This document shows positions 27,353 to 38,447 of a stretch of DNA of 62,740 nt, in pieces. The translations under genes were made by a program, and so were the position numbers. Source of the stretch: an uncultured Cellvibrio sp. GTDB taxonomy: Bacteria; Pseudomonadota; Gammaproteobacteria; Pseudomonadales; Cellvibrionaceae. The stretch lies in contig CAMLML010000018.1 of the NCBI GenBank assembly GCA_946481095.1, forward strand, positions 1-62,740. Direction: 5' to 3'. Position 1 is the first letter of the stretch; the number at the start of each line of letters is the position of its first letter. The notes under the pieces were generated by a model. The model saw only the letters and a program-made list of their open reading frames with translations, was not told the DNA's origin and did no database searches.

Positions 27353-27991
27353 ATGAGCACACTTCTCACTATTGCGTTAACCAAAGGACGAATTCTCGAC
27401 GAGACTTTGCCGCTGCTGGCTGCTGCCAATATTCATCCTTTGGAAGATATGGAAAAAAGTCGCAAGCTGGTATTTGAAACCAATCGTGCTGATGTGCGTT
27501 TATTGTTATTACGTGGTGCTGATGTTCCCACTTATGTGCAATTTGGTGCGGCGGATATGGGCATTTCCGGCAAAGATACCTTGATGGAAAATGGTGCCGA
27601 AGGTTTATACGAACCTCTGGATTTGGGAATTGCCCGCTGCAAATTAATGACAGCAGGTGTGAAAGGTCAACAGACTCCACCCGGTAGAATTCGTGTCGCA
27701 ACAAAATATGTGAATGTTGCCAAACAATATTACGCGGGTCTTGGTCGTCAAATTGATGTGATCAAACTTTACGGCGCAATGGAGTTGGCACCGATTATGA
27801 GTCTTGCTGATGAAATCGTGGATATAGTCGATACAGGAAATACTCTGCGTGCGAATGGTTTGGAACCACGTGAATTTATCGCTGATATCAGTTCACGTTT
27901 AATTGTTAATAAAGCGTCGATGAAGATGAAACACAAAACCATACAGGCGATTATTGATCCGATTGCGGCCGCGATCGCTGCTACTGCATAA
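27353..27991 (+). CDS. hisG: ATP phosphoribosyltransferase, short form (HisG)
   Basis: 212 residues, the short (HisG-S) form without the C-terminal regulatory domain. Seen: [33 protein letters not shown], and the PRPP-binding region [17 protein letters not shown]. The enzyme condenses ATP and PRPP in the first step of histidine synthesis. Short HisG needs HisZ as a regulatory partner, which is not in this window. Confidence 0.96.
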   Translation: MSTLLTIALTKGRILDETLPLLAAANIHPLEDMEKSRKLVFETNRADVRLLLLRGADVPTYVQFGAADMGISGKDTLMENGAEGLYEPLDLGIARCKLMTAGVKGQQTPPGRIRVATKYVNVAKQYYAGLGRQIDVIKLYGAMELAPIMSLADEIVDIVDTGNTLRANGLEPREFIADISSRLIVNKASMKMKHKTIQAIIDPIAAAIAATA

Positions 27992-28016
27992 ATATTCTTG
28001 TCTTGGGTCTGAAATC

Positions 28017-28032
28017 GGACTAACCTTAGTCC
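28017..28032. promoter_or_regulatory. Candidate operator of the toxin-antitoxin module
   Basis: GGACTAA-CC-TTAGTCC is a perfect palindrome 24 bases upstream of the antitoxin ATG, in the short spacer after hisG. Phd-type antitoxins bind such palindromes to autoregulate. It could also act as a weak hairpin in the hisG-hisD transcript. Confidence 0.5.
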
Positions 28033-28055
28033 ATGTACGACCATAAGGTGCTGAA

Positions 28056-28292
28056 ATGCAAACTCTTAATATTCATGATGCCAAAACTCAGTTTTCAAAA
28101 TTGGTTGATGCCGCAACGCGAGGCGAGAAAATTGTGATTGCCAAAGCAGGTAAGCCCGTGGCTGCCATAGTGGGTTTGGATGCTGTTAAGCCAGTTCGTC
28201 AACCGGGGTTGTTGAAAGGGCAGGTTGAAATTGCAGATGATTTTGATGCCCCGTTACCTGATGACATATTGGCTGGATTTGAGGGCAGATAA
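28056..28292 (+). CDS. Phd/YefM-family antitoxin
   Basis: 78 residues. The N-terminus, NIHDAKTQFSKLVDAATRGEKIVIAKAGKPVAAIV, is split here as NIHDAKTQFSKLVD and GEKIVIAKAGKPVAAIV, the classic Phd/YefM DNA-binding fold. The C-terminal part (about 50-78) is the flexible toxin-neutralising region. The stop TAA overlaps the toxin start (TAATG), the usual coupling. The pair is inserted between hisG and hisD. Confidence 0.93.
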   Translation: MQTLNIHDAKTQFSKLVDAATRGEKIVIAKAGKPVAAIVGLDAVKPVRQPGLLKGQVEIADDFDAPLPDDILAGFEGR

Positions 28293-28669
28293 TGCGTTTA
28301 TTGTTAGATACGCATGTCTATCTTTGGTGGGTTGCTGATAGCCCTCAATTGCCGACACATGCATCTAATCTTATTAAAGAAGCTGAGATGGTGTATGTTA
28401 GCAGCGCATCTATTTGGGAAATGATAATAAAAATTTCCATTGGTAAATTAAAGGTCAAGCCAGAATTAATTATTTCATCAATAGAGAGAAATGGCTTTCT
28501 TGAATTGCCTGTATTGTCCAGGCACACATTACAGTTATTGAGTCTCCCCTCTATTCATAAAGATCCCTTCGATAGAATCTTGCTCGCGCAGGCTATGACT
28601 GAACCACTCCTCTTTCTTACCTGTGATAAATTGTTATCTGAATATTCAGAACTGGTTAAAGTGATTTAG
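28292..28669 (+). CDS. PIN-domain toxin (VapC-like)
   Basis: 125 residues. Acidic PIN-site residues are visible: D6 in LLLDTHVYLWW, E43 in SIWEM, and D91 and D94 in HKDPFDRILLAQA. PIN toxins are Mg-dependent RNases that cleave tRNA, rRNA or mRNA. This subfamily (LLLDTHVYLWW start) commonly pairs with Phd-type antitoxins. The start overlaps the antitoxin stop by one base. The gene is more AT-rich than its his neighbours, fitting acquisition by transfer. Confidence 0.93.
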   Translation: MRLLLDTHVYLWWVADSPQLPTHASNLIKEAEMVYVSSASIWEMIIKISIGKLKVKPELIISSIERNGFLELPVLSRHTLQLLSLPSIHKDPFDRILLAQAMTEPLLFLTCDKLLSEYSELVKVI

Positions 28670-28692
28670 TTAATTGTTAATGTGAGAAATAA

Positions 28693-29997
28693 ATGCCTTC
28701 TTTAATCAACCGCCTCAGCACAACACAAACCGATTTTGATTCACAACTCAATAAATTGCTCGCGTGGGAATCGGTTAGCGATAAACGCGTTGCAGATGTG
28801 GTGGACGATATTTTGCAACAAGTGAAAACACGCGGTGATGCAGCCGTGTTGGAATACACCAACAAATTTGACCGCCGCAATGTGAAATCAATATCTGAGC
28901 TGATTGTGAGTCAATCAGAGCTTAAACAAGCACTGACAAAAATTTCCAGCGAACAAAAAAATGCGCTGGAAATTGCTGCGCAACGTATTCGTGATTATCA
29001 CCAGCATCAATTACAAACCTCCTGGCAATACACAGAAGCTGATGGCACAGTTTTGGGCCAGAAAATTTCTGCAATGGAACGAGTGGGGTTGTATGTGCCC
29101 GGCGGTAAAGCCTCTTATCCATCTTCTGTGTTGATGAATGCGATTCCGGCAAAAGTGGCCGGTGTTGATCATCTTACTATGGTAGTGCCTGCGCCTGATG
29201 GCGAAATCAGCCCTATGGTATTGGCAGCAGCGGCGATTGCCGGTGTTGATCAGGTGATTACTATTGGTGGAGCGCAAGCTGTTGCTGCATTGGCTTACGG
29301 TACAGAGACAATTCACAAAGTCGATAAAATTGTTGGCCCTGGAAATATTTATGTTGCAACGGCCAAGCGTGCAGTATTTGGGCAGGTTGCGATTGATATG
29401 ATTGCGGGGCCATCGGAAATTTTAGTGATTTGCGATGGTAAAACGGATCCGGATTGGATTGCGATGGATTTATTCAGTCAAGCCGAACACGACGAACAAG
29501 CGCAGTCGATTTTGTTGTGCCCTGATGCAAGTTATCTCAACCAGGTTGAGGCATCGATTGAACGTTTGTTGCCAACACTTTCACGTGAAGCAATCGCCTC
29601 GGTGTCATTAAAAAATCGTGGTGCATTAATTAAAGTGAAAGATATGAAAGAAGCAATTGCGGTGAGTAATCGTATTGCGCCTGAGCATTTGGAGTTATCG
29701 GTTGCCGAACCAGAAAAATATTTATCGCAAATTCGTCATGCCGGCGCGATTTTTATGGGGCGTCACACACCTGAAGCCTTGGGTGATTACTGTGCAGGCC
29801 CGAATCACGTATTACCTACGTCAGGTACTGCACGTTTTTCATCACCTTTGGGTGTTTACGATTTTCAGAAGCGCAGCTCCATTATTTATTGCTCTGAAAA
29901 AGGCGCGTCCACTTTATCGAAAACCGCTTCGGTGTTAGCGCGTGGAGAGCAGTTGGAAGCGCATGCGCGCTCAGCTGAGTATCGTATTGTTGATTAG
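28693..29997 (+). CDS. hisD: Histidinol dehydrogenase (HisD)
   Basis: 434 residues. Conserved segments: [46 protein letters not shown], and [10 protein letters not shown] with its zinc-binding residues. The enzyme oxidises histidinol to histidine in two NAD-dependent steps. It is separated from hisG only by the toxin-antitoxin pair. hisC, which normally follows in pseudomonads, is absent; the next gene is the convergent algW/degS-like protease. Confidence 0.98.
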   Translation: MPSLINRLSTTQTDFDSQLNKLLAWESVSDKRVADVVDDILQQVKTRGDAAVLEYTNKFDRRNVKSISELIVSQSELKQALTKISSEQKNALEIAAQRIRDYHQHQLQTSWQYTEADGTVLGQKISAMERVGLYVPGGKASYPSSVLMNAIPAKVAGVDHLTMVVPAPDGEISPMVLAAAAIAGVDQVITIGGAQAVAALAYGTETIHKVDKIVGPGNIYVATAKRAVFGQVAIDMIAGPSEILVICDGKTDPDWIAMDLFSQAEHDEQAQSILLCPDASYLNQVEASIERLLPTLSREAIASVSLKNRGALIKVKDMKEAIAVSNRIAPEHLELSVAEPEKYLSQIRHAGAIFMGRHTPEALGDYCAGPNHVLPTSGTARFSSPLGVYDFQKRSSIIYCSEKGASTLSKTASVLARGEQLEAHARSAEYRIVD

Positions 29998-30005
29998 CGG
30001 TTTAA

Positions 30006-31085
30006 TCAGGTTTCTGTTCGTGAGTTGGGTGGAAAGCCTGTTGTGGCAGTAATGTCCAGTGATTTTCCATTGCGAAGCAATCTTAGTTTTACAGTGTCAC
30101 CGGGTTGCAGATTGATTATCTGATTAAACACAATTCGGGGATCGGTGGTTGGCTGGCCGTTAATGTGGGTCAGTATATCGCCGACCTGAATGCCGGATTT
30201 CTCCGCGGGGCCACCCTTGTCAACCGCCATCACATACATGCCCACAGCACCAAAAGCGGCTGATTGTTGGGCAGTAATAAAATCCACCTGCAGCCCCAGC
30301 CAGCCCCGGCGAACTTCTCCATATTGAACGATTTGTTGCAGGGATTTTATTGCTGTATCAACAGGTACGGCGAAGCTGATGCCGACAGTATTGTCTGACT
30401 CATCCAGCACAGCGGTATTGATTCCAATCAGTTTTCCGTAAGCGTCTACCAGTGCGCCGCCCGAGTTGCCGGGATTGATTGCGGCATCTGTCTGGATAAA
30501 GTTTTCTGCACTGTTTATGCCAAGATTCCAGCGACCGGTAGCACTGATTATTCCCTGACTGACGCTTTGGCCCACACCCAACGGATTGCCAATAGCCAAT
30601 ACAACATCACCCACACGCGCTTTATCAGAATGGCCTATATCGATTGCGGTTAGATTATCCATGGTGATTTTTAACACAGCCAGATCGTTATTTTTATCAA
30701 CCCCCAACAGCTCGGCCGATGTGTAACGGCCATCATTAAGTAGCACCAAAATTCTATCGGCACTATTGATCACATGGTTATTGGTGAGGATTAACCCGCT
30801 GGCATCGACTATGACACCCGAGCCAAGCGTTTTTTGTGAGTTGTCTGATGAATTATTGAAGCGACGGTAGTAAGGAGAGCGATTGGTCGCCAATTGTTTT
30901 TCGGTGTAGATATTCACAACGGCCGGCGCGGCGCGGCTGACAGCCGCTGAATAGGATACAGTGCCAAGAACATCGGCAGATTCAGGTTGTGAAACTCTCA
31001 GGCCTGGAAATATCAACATGGCCAGGAGCGCAATGATGATTCCGATTGCGATTGGCCATGCAAGAAACTGCAGCAGGCGATTCAT
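30006..31085 (-). CDS. algW: DegS/AlgW-type periplasmic serine protease
   Basis: 359 residues. One N-terminal membrane anchor (about 8-28), then a trypsin-like domain with H104 (TNNHVI), D134 (NNDLAVLKI) and S208 (GNSGGALVD), and one C-terminal PDZ domain (about 255-345: GPAEKSGIQVGDILTHINGQ). This architecture is that of DegS/AlgW, which cleaves anti-sigma factor RseA/MucA when its PDZ domain binds misfolded outer-membrane proteins. The pseudomonad position downstream of his genes favours the AlgW name. Its start overlaps the stop of zapG by one base. Confidence 0.93.
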   Translation of the reverse strand: MNRLLQFLAWPIAIGIIIALLAMLIFPGLRVSQPESADVLGTVSYSAAVSRAAPAVVNIYTEKQLATNRSPYYRRFNNSSDNSQKTLGSGVIVDASGLILTNNHVINSADRILVLLNDGRYTSAELLGVDKNNDLAVLKITMDNLTAIDIGHSDKARVGDVVLAIGNPLGVGQSVSQGIISATGRWNLGINSAENFIQTDAAINPGNSGGALVDAYGKLIGINTAVLDESDNTVGISFAVPVDTAIKSLQQIVQYGEVRRGWLGLQVDFITAQQSAAFGAVGMYVMAVDKGGPAEKSGIQVGDILTHINGQPTTDPRIVFNQIINLQPGDTVKLRLLRNGKSLDITATTGFPPNSRTET

Positions 31086-31576
31086 CAGTAACGGCTGGCT
31101 TTGCCGTCAAAGTCATAATCATCCGCTGATTCTGTCGGTGGAAAATGCTGGTGTGGTTTAACCGGATCTTCATCGCGTAAACCATAATCATCACTCAAGG
31201 TGCCTTTTGTCGGGGCCCAATCGCGAGGTGGTTCCAGTGGCTGTTCACGCAAACTGGCCTTGGCATTACCGCCAGCGGCATCCAGAATTTGCTGGCTGAT
31301 AACCGGTGTTGCCAGTTTCAGGGCGCCATTCGCTAAATGTTCATTTACTTCGCGATAAGACTCGGTCAGGTTATTGACCAATTGGGAAGTATGGGCAAAA
31401 TGCTCGGCCACTTCGCGTTGATAATTTTTGAGTTCGGATTCTGCATGATGCAATCGCTGTTCTATACCGCGCCCCAACAGATGAGAGCGGGCATAGTAAA
31501 GGCCAAATGCTCCTAATACGGCCCCAGCGATAAAGCTGAACAAGCCGGTAACAAAAAGGGCGCTAAATGAAAACAC
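31085..31576 (-). CDS. zapG: ZapG/YhcB (DUF1043) inner-membrane protein
   Basis: 163 residues. An N-terminal membrane helix (about 7-28) is followed by a coiled coil (RGIEQRLHHAESELKNYQRE and VNEHLANGALKLA). DUF1043 proteins such as E. coli YhcB (ZapG) link envelope growth with division. The C-terminal third is low-complexity and Pro/Asp-rich. It is transcribed with the AlgW-like gene, as in Pseudomonas. Confidence 0.9.
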   Translation of the reverse strand: MFSFSALFVTGLFSFIAGAVLGAFGLYYARSHLLGRGIEQRLHHAESELKNYQREVAEHFAHTSQLVNNLTESYREVNEHLANGALKLATPVISQQILDAAGGNAKASLREQPLEPPRDWAPTKGTLSDDYGLRDEDPVKPHQHFPPTESADDYDFDGKASRY

Positions 31577-31646
31577 GGGGAATCTCCTATCAAATTGCTG
31601 GCAGCGATTATAAAGCCTTAATTACACTTTTACTCTAGCGGATTTT

Positions 31647-32303
31647 ATGAAAGATTTCGAAAAAGATTTTTTTATTTTTGGACCTGTTGGACAAATACAG
31701 GTTCATGGGCATTCAGGTCTGGATACAGGCGTTTTGTTTGATCAAAAAAAAGTCGCTGTGATTTGTCATCCACATCCACAACAAGGTGGCACCATGGATA
31801 ACAAAGTGGTGACGACGCTGATGCGCACTTATCGCGATTTGGGTATTCATGTTGTGCGATTTAATTTTCGCGGTGTTGGCAAAAGTGAAGGTGAGTTTGC
31901 GCAAGGTAAGGGAGAGTATGAAGACCTGATCGCAGTTGTTAACTGGGTTATCGAAGAATTTAATGAATTTGATTTGTTGTTGGCCGGTTTTTCATTTGGC
32001 TCTTCAATTGCAGCGCGAGCAAGTTACCATGTTTCCCGTTTACAACATTTAACACTGGTAGCGCCTCCAATTGAGCGTTACGAATATGATCGCAATGCGG
32101 TGTTTACTGTTCCCTTGTGCGTGATTCAGGGTGATCAGGATGAGCGTGTTAATGCGCAAGGTGTGTTTGATTGGATTGATCAACTTGAATCCCCGCATCA
32201 CCTGATCCGTTATCCGCAAGCGACACATTTTTTTCACGGTTATCTCAGCCAGATCAAATCTGATCTGGGTCAACACTTGCTGACGCAGTTTGTGTCCGGA
32301 TAA
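31647..32303 (+). CDS. Alpha/beta-hydrolase
   Basis: 218 residues, cytoplasmic. Nucleophile elbow GFSFGS (about 115-120), acid in IQGDQDERV (about 165), and catalytic His in ATHFFHG (about 192-195). The N-terminal HPHPQQGGTMDNKVV and FNFRGVGKSEG motifs place it in the short KANL3/Tex30-like bacterial subgroup. The substrate is unknown. It is divergent from zapG and 14 bases upstream of zapE. Confidence 0.88.
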   Translation: MKDFEKDFFIFGPVGQIQVHGHSGLDTGVLFDQKKVAVICHPHPQQGGTMDNKVVTTLMRTYRDLGIHVVRFNFRGVGKSEGEFAQGKGEYEDLIAVVNWVIEEFNEFDLLLAGFSFGSSIAARASYHVSRLQHLTLVAPPIERYEYDRNAVFTVPLCVIQGDQDERVNAQGVFDWIDQLESPHHLIRYPQATHFFHGYLSQIKSDLGQHLLTQFVSG

Positions 32304-32317
32304 AACAAGGATCCTTT

Positions 32318-33436
32318 ATGCAGCTTTCACCTTCACAGCGTTATCAGGCAGATTTGCAAAGGCCGGAATTTCGCGCGGATTCCTCGCAAGCCAATGCGGT
32401 CATGCAATTACAAAATCTATACGAAAACCTGGTAACGGTCTGGCAACAGGAACGGCGCTCTTCCCGTTTTCAGCGTTGGCTCAAACAGCAGTTTTCGGGT
32501 TCATCCGAGCCTGTAAAAGGGCTTTATTTTTGGGGCGGTGTTGGGCGTGGTAAAACGTATTTAATGGATAATTTTTATGAAAGCCTGCCCTTTCCTGAAA
32601 AAATGCGCATGCATTTTCATCGGTTTATGCGGCGTGTTCATGCAGAATTAAAACGACTGGCAGGAGAAAAAAATCCGTTAGAAAAAGTAGCAGATACTAT
32701 TCGTGCAGAAGCCAGGGTTATTTGTTTTGATGAATTTTTCGTATCAGACATCACCGACGCCATGATTCTCGGCACCCTGATGCAAGAGTTGTTTGCGCGT
32801 GGCGTCACCCTGGTTGCCACATCCAATATCGTGCCGGATAACCTCTATAAAGATGGTTTGCAGAGAGAAAGATTTTTGCCTGCGATTGAATTGATAAAGC
32901 GTCATACGCTGATCGTTAATGTTGATGGCGGCACTGACTATCGTTTGCGAAATCTTGAACAAGCACAACTTTTCCATTTTCCCTTGAGTGAACAAACAGA
33001 TGCTGCATTGGATCTTTGTTTTAAATCGCTCCTGCCGCTACATGCTCATGTACAAAAACAGATTGATCTGGAAATCGAAGGCCGAAGCATCCGCGCGCGT
33101 TTTGAGGCGGAAGATATAGTCTGGTTTGATTTTGTGAATTTGTGTGATGGCCCGAGATCACAAAATGATTACATTGAATTGGCGCGTGAATATCACACGG
33201 TTATCATTAGCAACCTGCCTGAACTCACCACAAAAAAAGAAGATCAAGCGCGTCGATTTATTAATTTGGTAGATGAATTTTATGATCGACAGGTGAAACT
33301 GGTTTTATCTTCAGAAAAAAAACTGGATGAAATCTATTCCGGGCAACGATTGGTATTTGAGTTTCAGCGCACAGTCAGTCGATTACTGGAAATGCAAAGC
33401 AAACTCTATTTGGAAAAACCACACAGGCCTGAATAA
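32318..33436 (+). CDS. zapE: ZapE cell-division ATPase (AFG1-like)
   Basis: 372 residues. Walker A GGVGRGKT (73-80), followed by YLMDNFYESLP; Walker B VICFDEFFVSDITDAMIL (about 139-156); sensor ATSNIVPDNLYKDGLQR. ZapE is an AFG1-family ATPase that destabilises FtsZ rings in E. coli under stress. It overlaps the next start by one base (TAATG). Confidence 0.95.
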   Translation: MQLSPSQRYQADLQRPEFRADSSQANAVMQLQNLYENLVTVWQQERRSSRFQRWLKQQFSGSSEPVKGLYFWGGVGRGKTYLMDNFYESLPFPEKMRMHFHRFMRRVHAELKRLAGEKNPLEKVADTIRAEARVICFDEFFVSDITDAMILGTLMQELFARGVTLVATSNIVPDNLYKDGLQRERFLPAIELIKRHTLIVNVDGGTDYRLRNLEQAQLFHFPLSEQTDAALDLCFKSLLPLHAHVQKQIDLEIEGRSIRARFEAEDIVWFDFVNLCDGPRSQNDYIELAREYHTVIISNLPELTTKKEDQARRFINLVDEFYDRQVKLVLSSEKKLDEIYSGQRLVFEFQRTVSRLLEMQSKLYLEKPHRPE

Positions 33437-34341
33437 TGAAAAAAGTAGAATTAATTAAAATAATCAATTGTCAGAATTTGTTGGGTGAGGGGGTGCAATG
33501 GAATTCGCAGGATCAATCTTTTTGGTGGACAGATATACTGTCAAAAAAAATATATCGATATCAACTCGCCAATAATGATTTACAAGAATGGAGTTTGCCC
33601 GAACGATTGGGCTGCTTTGCTTTTGTTGAAAATAAAACAGAAATTCTTACTGCTTTTGAATCAGGTTTTGCCTGGTATCAAATCGCAAGCGGTGAATGTG
33701 AGTGGATTTCAAAACCTGAAGCACATTGGCAAGGTAATCGATTGAATGATGGTCGTTGTGATCGACAAGGGCGTTTTTGGTCAGGGAGCATCACTGAACA
33801 AAAAAATCATCCCTCGCAATCCGCGGGATTATTTTGTCTGGATTCAACCTTGAAAACCTCGCAGCATTTAAACGGTTTGCGTATTTCCAATGCGCTTTGC
33901 TGGAGTTGTGATTCCAGCAAAATGTACCATGCCGATTCGCCTTCACAGAGTTTGCGTGTTTATGCATTTGATGCAAACACAGGGCGTTTGGGTGACTCAA
34001 GAATTTTTGCACAAACAGAAGCAGGTGTAGAACCCGATGGCGCCTGTGTCGATGCGGATGACTATGTGTGGAATGCCCAATGGGGCGGTTCACGTGTTGT
34101 GCGTTATTCACCGGATGGTGCAACGGATTTTGTATTGACCATGCCTGTTTCCCAGGCAACTTGTATGGCTTTCGGTGGTGATGATTATTCTATTCTTGCC
34201 GTCACTTCCGCCCGAATCGGGTTGGATGATAATGCCCTGAAATTACAGCCTGAAGCGGGTAATCTTTTTATATTCAAAACGGAATTCACGGGCTTGCCGG
34301 AATCCCGATTTGTGTTGAATGGGGCAAATCCCGAGGCTTGA
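33436..34341 (+). CDS. SMP-30/gluconolactonase-family lactonase
   Basis: 301 residues forming a predicted six-bladed propeller. Metal-site motifs: LLGEGVQW (Glu17), GNRLNDGRCDRQGRFWSGS (about 99-117), ISNALCWS (about 149-156), and EPDGACVDADDYVWNAQW (about 196-213; Asp). Family members hydrolyse sugar lactones such as glucono- or arabinolactone. This enzyme sits upstream of polysaccharidases, so a role in sugar catabolism is plausible but unproven. It is translationally coupled to zapE by a TAATG overlap. Confidence 0.88.
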   Translation: MKKVELIKIINCQNLLGEGVQWNSQDQSFWWTDILSKKIYRYQLANNDLQEWSLPERLGCFAFVENKTEILTAFESGFAWYQIASGECEWISKPEAHWQGNRLNDGRCDRQGRFWSGSITEQKNHPSQSAGLFCLDSTLKTSQHLNGLRISNALCWSCDSSKMYHADSPSQSLRVYAFDANTGRLGDSRIFAQTEAGVEPDGACVDADDYVWNAQWGGSRVVRYSPDGATDFVLTMPVSQATCMAFGGDDYSILAVTSARIGLDDNALKLQPEAGNLFIFKTEFTGLPESRFVLNGANPEA

Positions 34342-34379
34342 TCTATAGTTAAGGGAAGTCAATTCAGGAGGATGTTCCC

Positions 34380-34724
34380 GTGACCAAGCCTGTTATCCAT
34401 AAAAATGCTGCCTATGAATTGTTGCGCTCGGAACGAGTCAAGGAATTTAATCAATTGAAAGCGAAAGGCGGCGTCAAGCCGGAAGAATTACGAGCTGGAG
34501 ATTTTCGGGGATTGGACTTGCGCGAGATGGATGCCAGTGGGTTGGATTTGCGCGATGCCTATTTTCGTGGGGCAGATTTGCGAGGAATAGATTTCAGAAA
34601 AACGCAATTGGAAGGTGCCAGTTTCTGTCAGGCGCACATATCGGGATGTTTTTTTCCTAAAGAAATTACTGCAGATGAAATGCGTCTCTCTTTTGATTTG
34701 GGTATTCGTGTTCGTTATCACTAA
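34380..34724 (+). CDS. Pentapeptide-repeat protein
   Basis: 114 residues, with a GTG start behind a strong AGGAGG. Tandem pentapeptides of the A(D/N)LXX type run over about residues 41-85: RAGDFRGLDLRE, ASGLDLRDAYFRGADLRGIDF and QLEGASF. These fold into a right-handed quadrilateral helix. It has no membrane segment, and no function can be assigned. The 127-base spacer after it contains a CGACAC/GTGTCG inverted repeat (34771-34797). Confidence 0.85.
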   Translation: MTKPVIHKNAAYELLRSERVKEFNQLKAKGGVKPEELRAGDFRGLDLREMDASGLDLRDAYFRGADLRGIDFRKTQLEGASFCQAHISGCFFPKEITADEMRLSFDLGIRVRYH

Positions 34725-34833
34725 AACCAATAAAAATTAATAACAAAACTTAACCATATATCAATCCAGACGACACGGGTTTTACATTAATGTGTCGATC
34801 CTTTGAATTCGATTGGATGCTTTGCTTGCCTGA

Positions 34834-36066
<1,233 letters not shown>

Positions 36067-36114
36067 AACCTGCACTTAAAACTTTCACTATTAATTAATC
36101 AAGGTGTTTCTGCT

Positions 36115-38355
36115 ATGAGTAAACGGTCATTATCCAAGTCAGTTAAACCATTTTTAATAACGGCTTTGTTGTCTTGCATGCAATTGGCAACGGCTGATGA
36201 TGCAGCCAATATTGCATCCAAACCCTGGATGAATAAAAACCTGAGTGCATCAGAGCGAACCGATCTGGTTTTGAAAGAAATGACCTTTGATGAAAAATTG
36301 AGTTTGATGATGGGTTATTTTGGTACTGATTCGCCCTGGAAAAATGCCAAACGCCCGGTTGAATCCTATGCACAATCAGCAGGTTTTGTTTATGGTGTTC
36401 CGCGTTTGGGAATTCCACATTTATGGCAAACGGATGCAGGCATTGGCGTGGCATCACAAGGTGGGCCCGACGTACGTGAACGTACCGCCTTGCCATCAGG
36501 AATGGCAACGGCAGCAACCTGGAATCCTGAAATAGGTTTTGCTGGTGGCGCTATGATTGGTTCTGAAGCACGCATCTCCGGCTTTAATGTGCATTTGGCG
36601 GGTGGTGTGAATTTGGTGCGTGAAGCACGTAATGGTCGTAATTTTGAATACGGTGGCGAAGATCCATTATTAGCCGGGGTAATAGTCGGCGAACAAATTC
36701 GCGGAATTCAATCCAACAATATTGTGTCCACGTTAAAACATTTTGCCTACAACGATCAGGAAACCAATCGCTTTACCGCCAATGTTGAGATTGATGAAGC
36801 TGCAGGACGCATGTCGGATTTGTTAGCTTTGCAAATCGCTTATGAAATTGGCAACCCGGGCTCGGTGATGTGTTCTTACAATCGTGTGTATGGTGTCTAC
36901 GGTTGTGAAAGCGATTATTTGTTGAATCAGGTGTTGAAAAAAGATTGGGGTTTTAAAGGCTGGGTGATGTCTGACTGGGGTGCAACTCACAGCACCATAC
37001 CAGCAGCGAATAATGGCTTGGATCAACAATCCGGTTTTCCATTTGATCAATCCGCTTATTTCAAAGAGCCTTTGAAAGAAGCGGTGATGAACGGTTGGGT
37101 TTCGCAAGAGCGTTTTGATGATATGGCTCGTCGTATTCTTTATCCATTATTTGAGCATGGCGTGATTGATAATCCTGTGCCTAAAGCCAGCAATAATATT
37201 GATTTCAAAAAGAACGGATTAATTTCACAAGCGGATGCGGAAGAAGCAATTGTTTTATTGAAAAACGAAAAATTACTGCCACTTGCAAAAGAGTTGAAAA
37301 AAATTGTGGTGATTGGTTCACATGCTAATGTCGGTGTTTTATCGGGTGGAGGATCTTCACAGGTTTATCCTGTCGGTGGCATGGCAGTTAAAGATTTGGG
37401 TCCAAAAGCATTTCCAGGGCCTTTGGTCTATTACCCATCATCACCCATGAAAGCAATTCAAGCGCGTTATCCCAATGCGAAAGTGGTTTTTGATGCTGGA
37501 GTGAATGCAGAATCAGCTGCAAAACTTGCTGCAGACAGTGATCTGGTTTTGATGTTTGCCAATCAATGGACTGCGGAATCAATCGATGTTCCCAATTTAT
37601 CCTTGCCCGATAATCAGGACGCTATTATCCATGCTGTTGCCAATGCTAATAAGAAAACAGTTGTGGTTTTGGAAACCGGTGGTGCAGTGACCATGCCCTG
37701 GTTAAATAAGGTCGGTGCGGTTATAGCGGCATGGTATCCGGGAACCAATGGTGGTGAAGCGATAGCACGTGTATTAACCGGTGAAGTGAATCCATCAGGT
37801 CATTTGCCGATTACATTTCCTGCATCCGAATCGCAATTGCCACACGAAAAAGTCACCGGATATCCTGAAGTAAAAGATGCACGTTTTGATATCACTTATC
37901 ACGAAGGTGCAGCAGTAGGTTACAAATGGTTTGAGTTGAAAAATCACAAACCTCTGTTTCCTTTCGGGTTCGGTTTGTCTTACTCTGAATTTGCACTGGG
38001 TGATTTAACATCAGAAATAAAAAATGGCCAATTAACTGCAAGCTTCAGTGTGAAAAATACTGGCGCATTGGCGGGCAAAGAGGTTGCGCAAATTTATGTT
38101 GCACCCGTACAAACCAAATGGGAAGCACCAAAACGTTTGGGCGCATTCAAAAAAGTAAATTTAAAACCGGGAGAATCGACACAGGTTTCGCTGGCAGTTG
38201 ATCCACGCTTGCTTGGCATGTACGACAGCAAATCCAAAACCTGGACTATCGCAAAAGGTGAATACCAGGTGATGCTGGCAACATCCAGTGCAGATATTAT
38301 TTCTACCGTGAAAGTAAAATTGCCGAAAAAAATATTGGATGTGAATGGCAAATAA
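36115..38355 (+). CDS. Exported GH3 beta-glycosidase
   Basis: 746 residues. Signal peptide about 1-27 (ending LATA). The N-terminal GH3 barrel has the KHF motif (K208-H209) and catalytic nucleophile D287 in VMSDWGA. The alpha/beta sandwich domain (about 390-560, with SGGGSSQVYPVGG) supplies the acid residue, and a fibronectin-III-like C-terminal domain follows (about 620-740). Such enzymes release terminal glucose or other sugars from oligosaccharides. Adjacent to GH26, it likely completes hydrolysis of mannan or glucomannan fragments. Confidence 0.94.
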   Translation: MSKRSLSKSVKPFLITALLSCMQLATADDAANIASKPWMNKNLSASERTDLVLKEMTFDEKLSLMMGYFGTDSPWKNAKRPVESYAQSAGFVYGVPRLGIPHLWQTDAGIGVASQGGPDVRERTALPSGMATAATWNPEIGFAGGAMIGSEARISGFNVHLAGGVNLVREARNGRNFEYGGEDPLLAGVIVGEQIRGIQSNNIVSTLKHFAYNDQETNRFTANVEIDEAAGRMSDLLALQIAYEIGNPGSVMCSYNRVYGVYGCESDYLLNQVLKKDWGFKGWVMSDWGATHSTIPAANNGLDQQSGFPFDQSAYFKEPLKEAVMNGWVSQERFDDMARRILYPLFEHGVIDNPVPKASNNIDFKKNGLISQADAEEAIVLLKNEKLLPLAKELKKIVVIGSHANVGVLSGGGSSQVYPVGGMAVKDLGPKAFPGPLVYYPSSPMKAIQARYPNAKVVFDAGVNAESAAKLAADSDLVLMFANQWTAESIDVPNLSLPDNQDAIIHAVANANKKTVVVLETGGAVTMPWLNKVGAVIAAWYPGTNGGEAIARVLTGEVNPSGHLPITFPASESQLPHEKVTGYPEVKDARFDITYHEGAAVGYKWFELKNHKPLFPFGFGLSYSEFALGDLTSEIKNGQLTASFSVKNTGALAGKEVAQIYVAPVQTKWEAPKRLGAFKKVNLKPGESTQVSLAVDPRLLGMYDSKSKTWTIAKGEYQVMLATSSADIISTVKVKLPKKILDVNGK

Positions 38356-38447
38356 ATATTCATTTTTGATCCCGAAACAACATGTGGTTTTGTTTCGGGA
38401 ATGGATTCTGTTGGTATTCCGTGTAATCACTCAAAGGAGAGATAATT

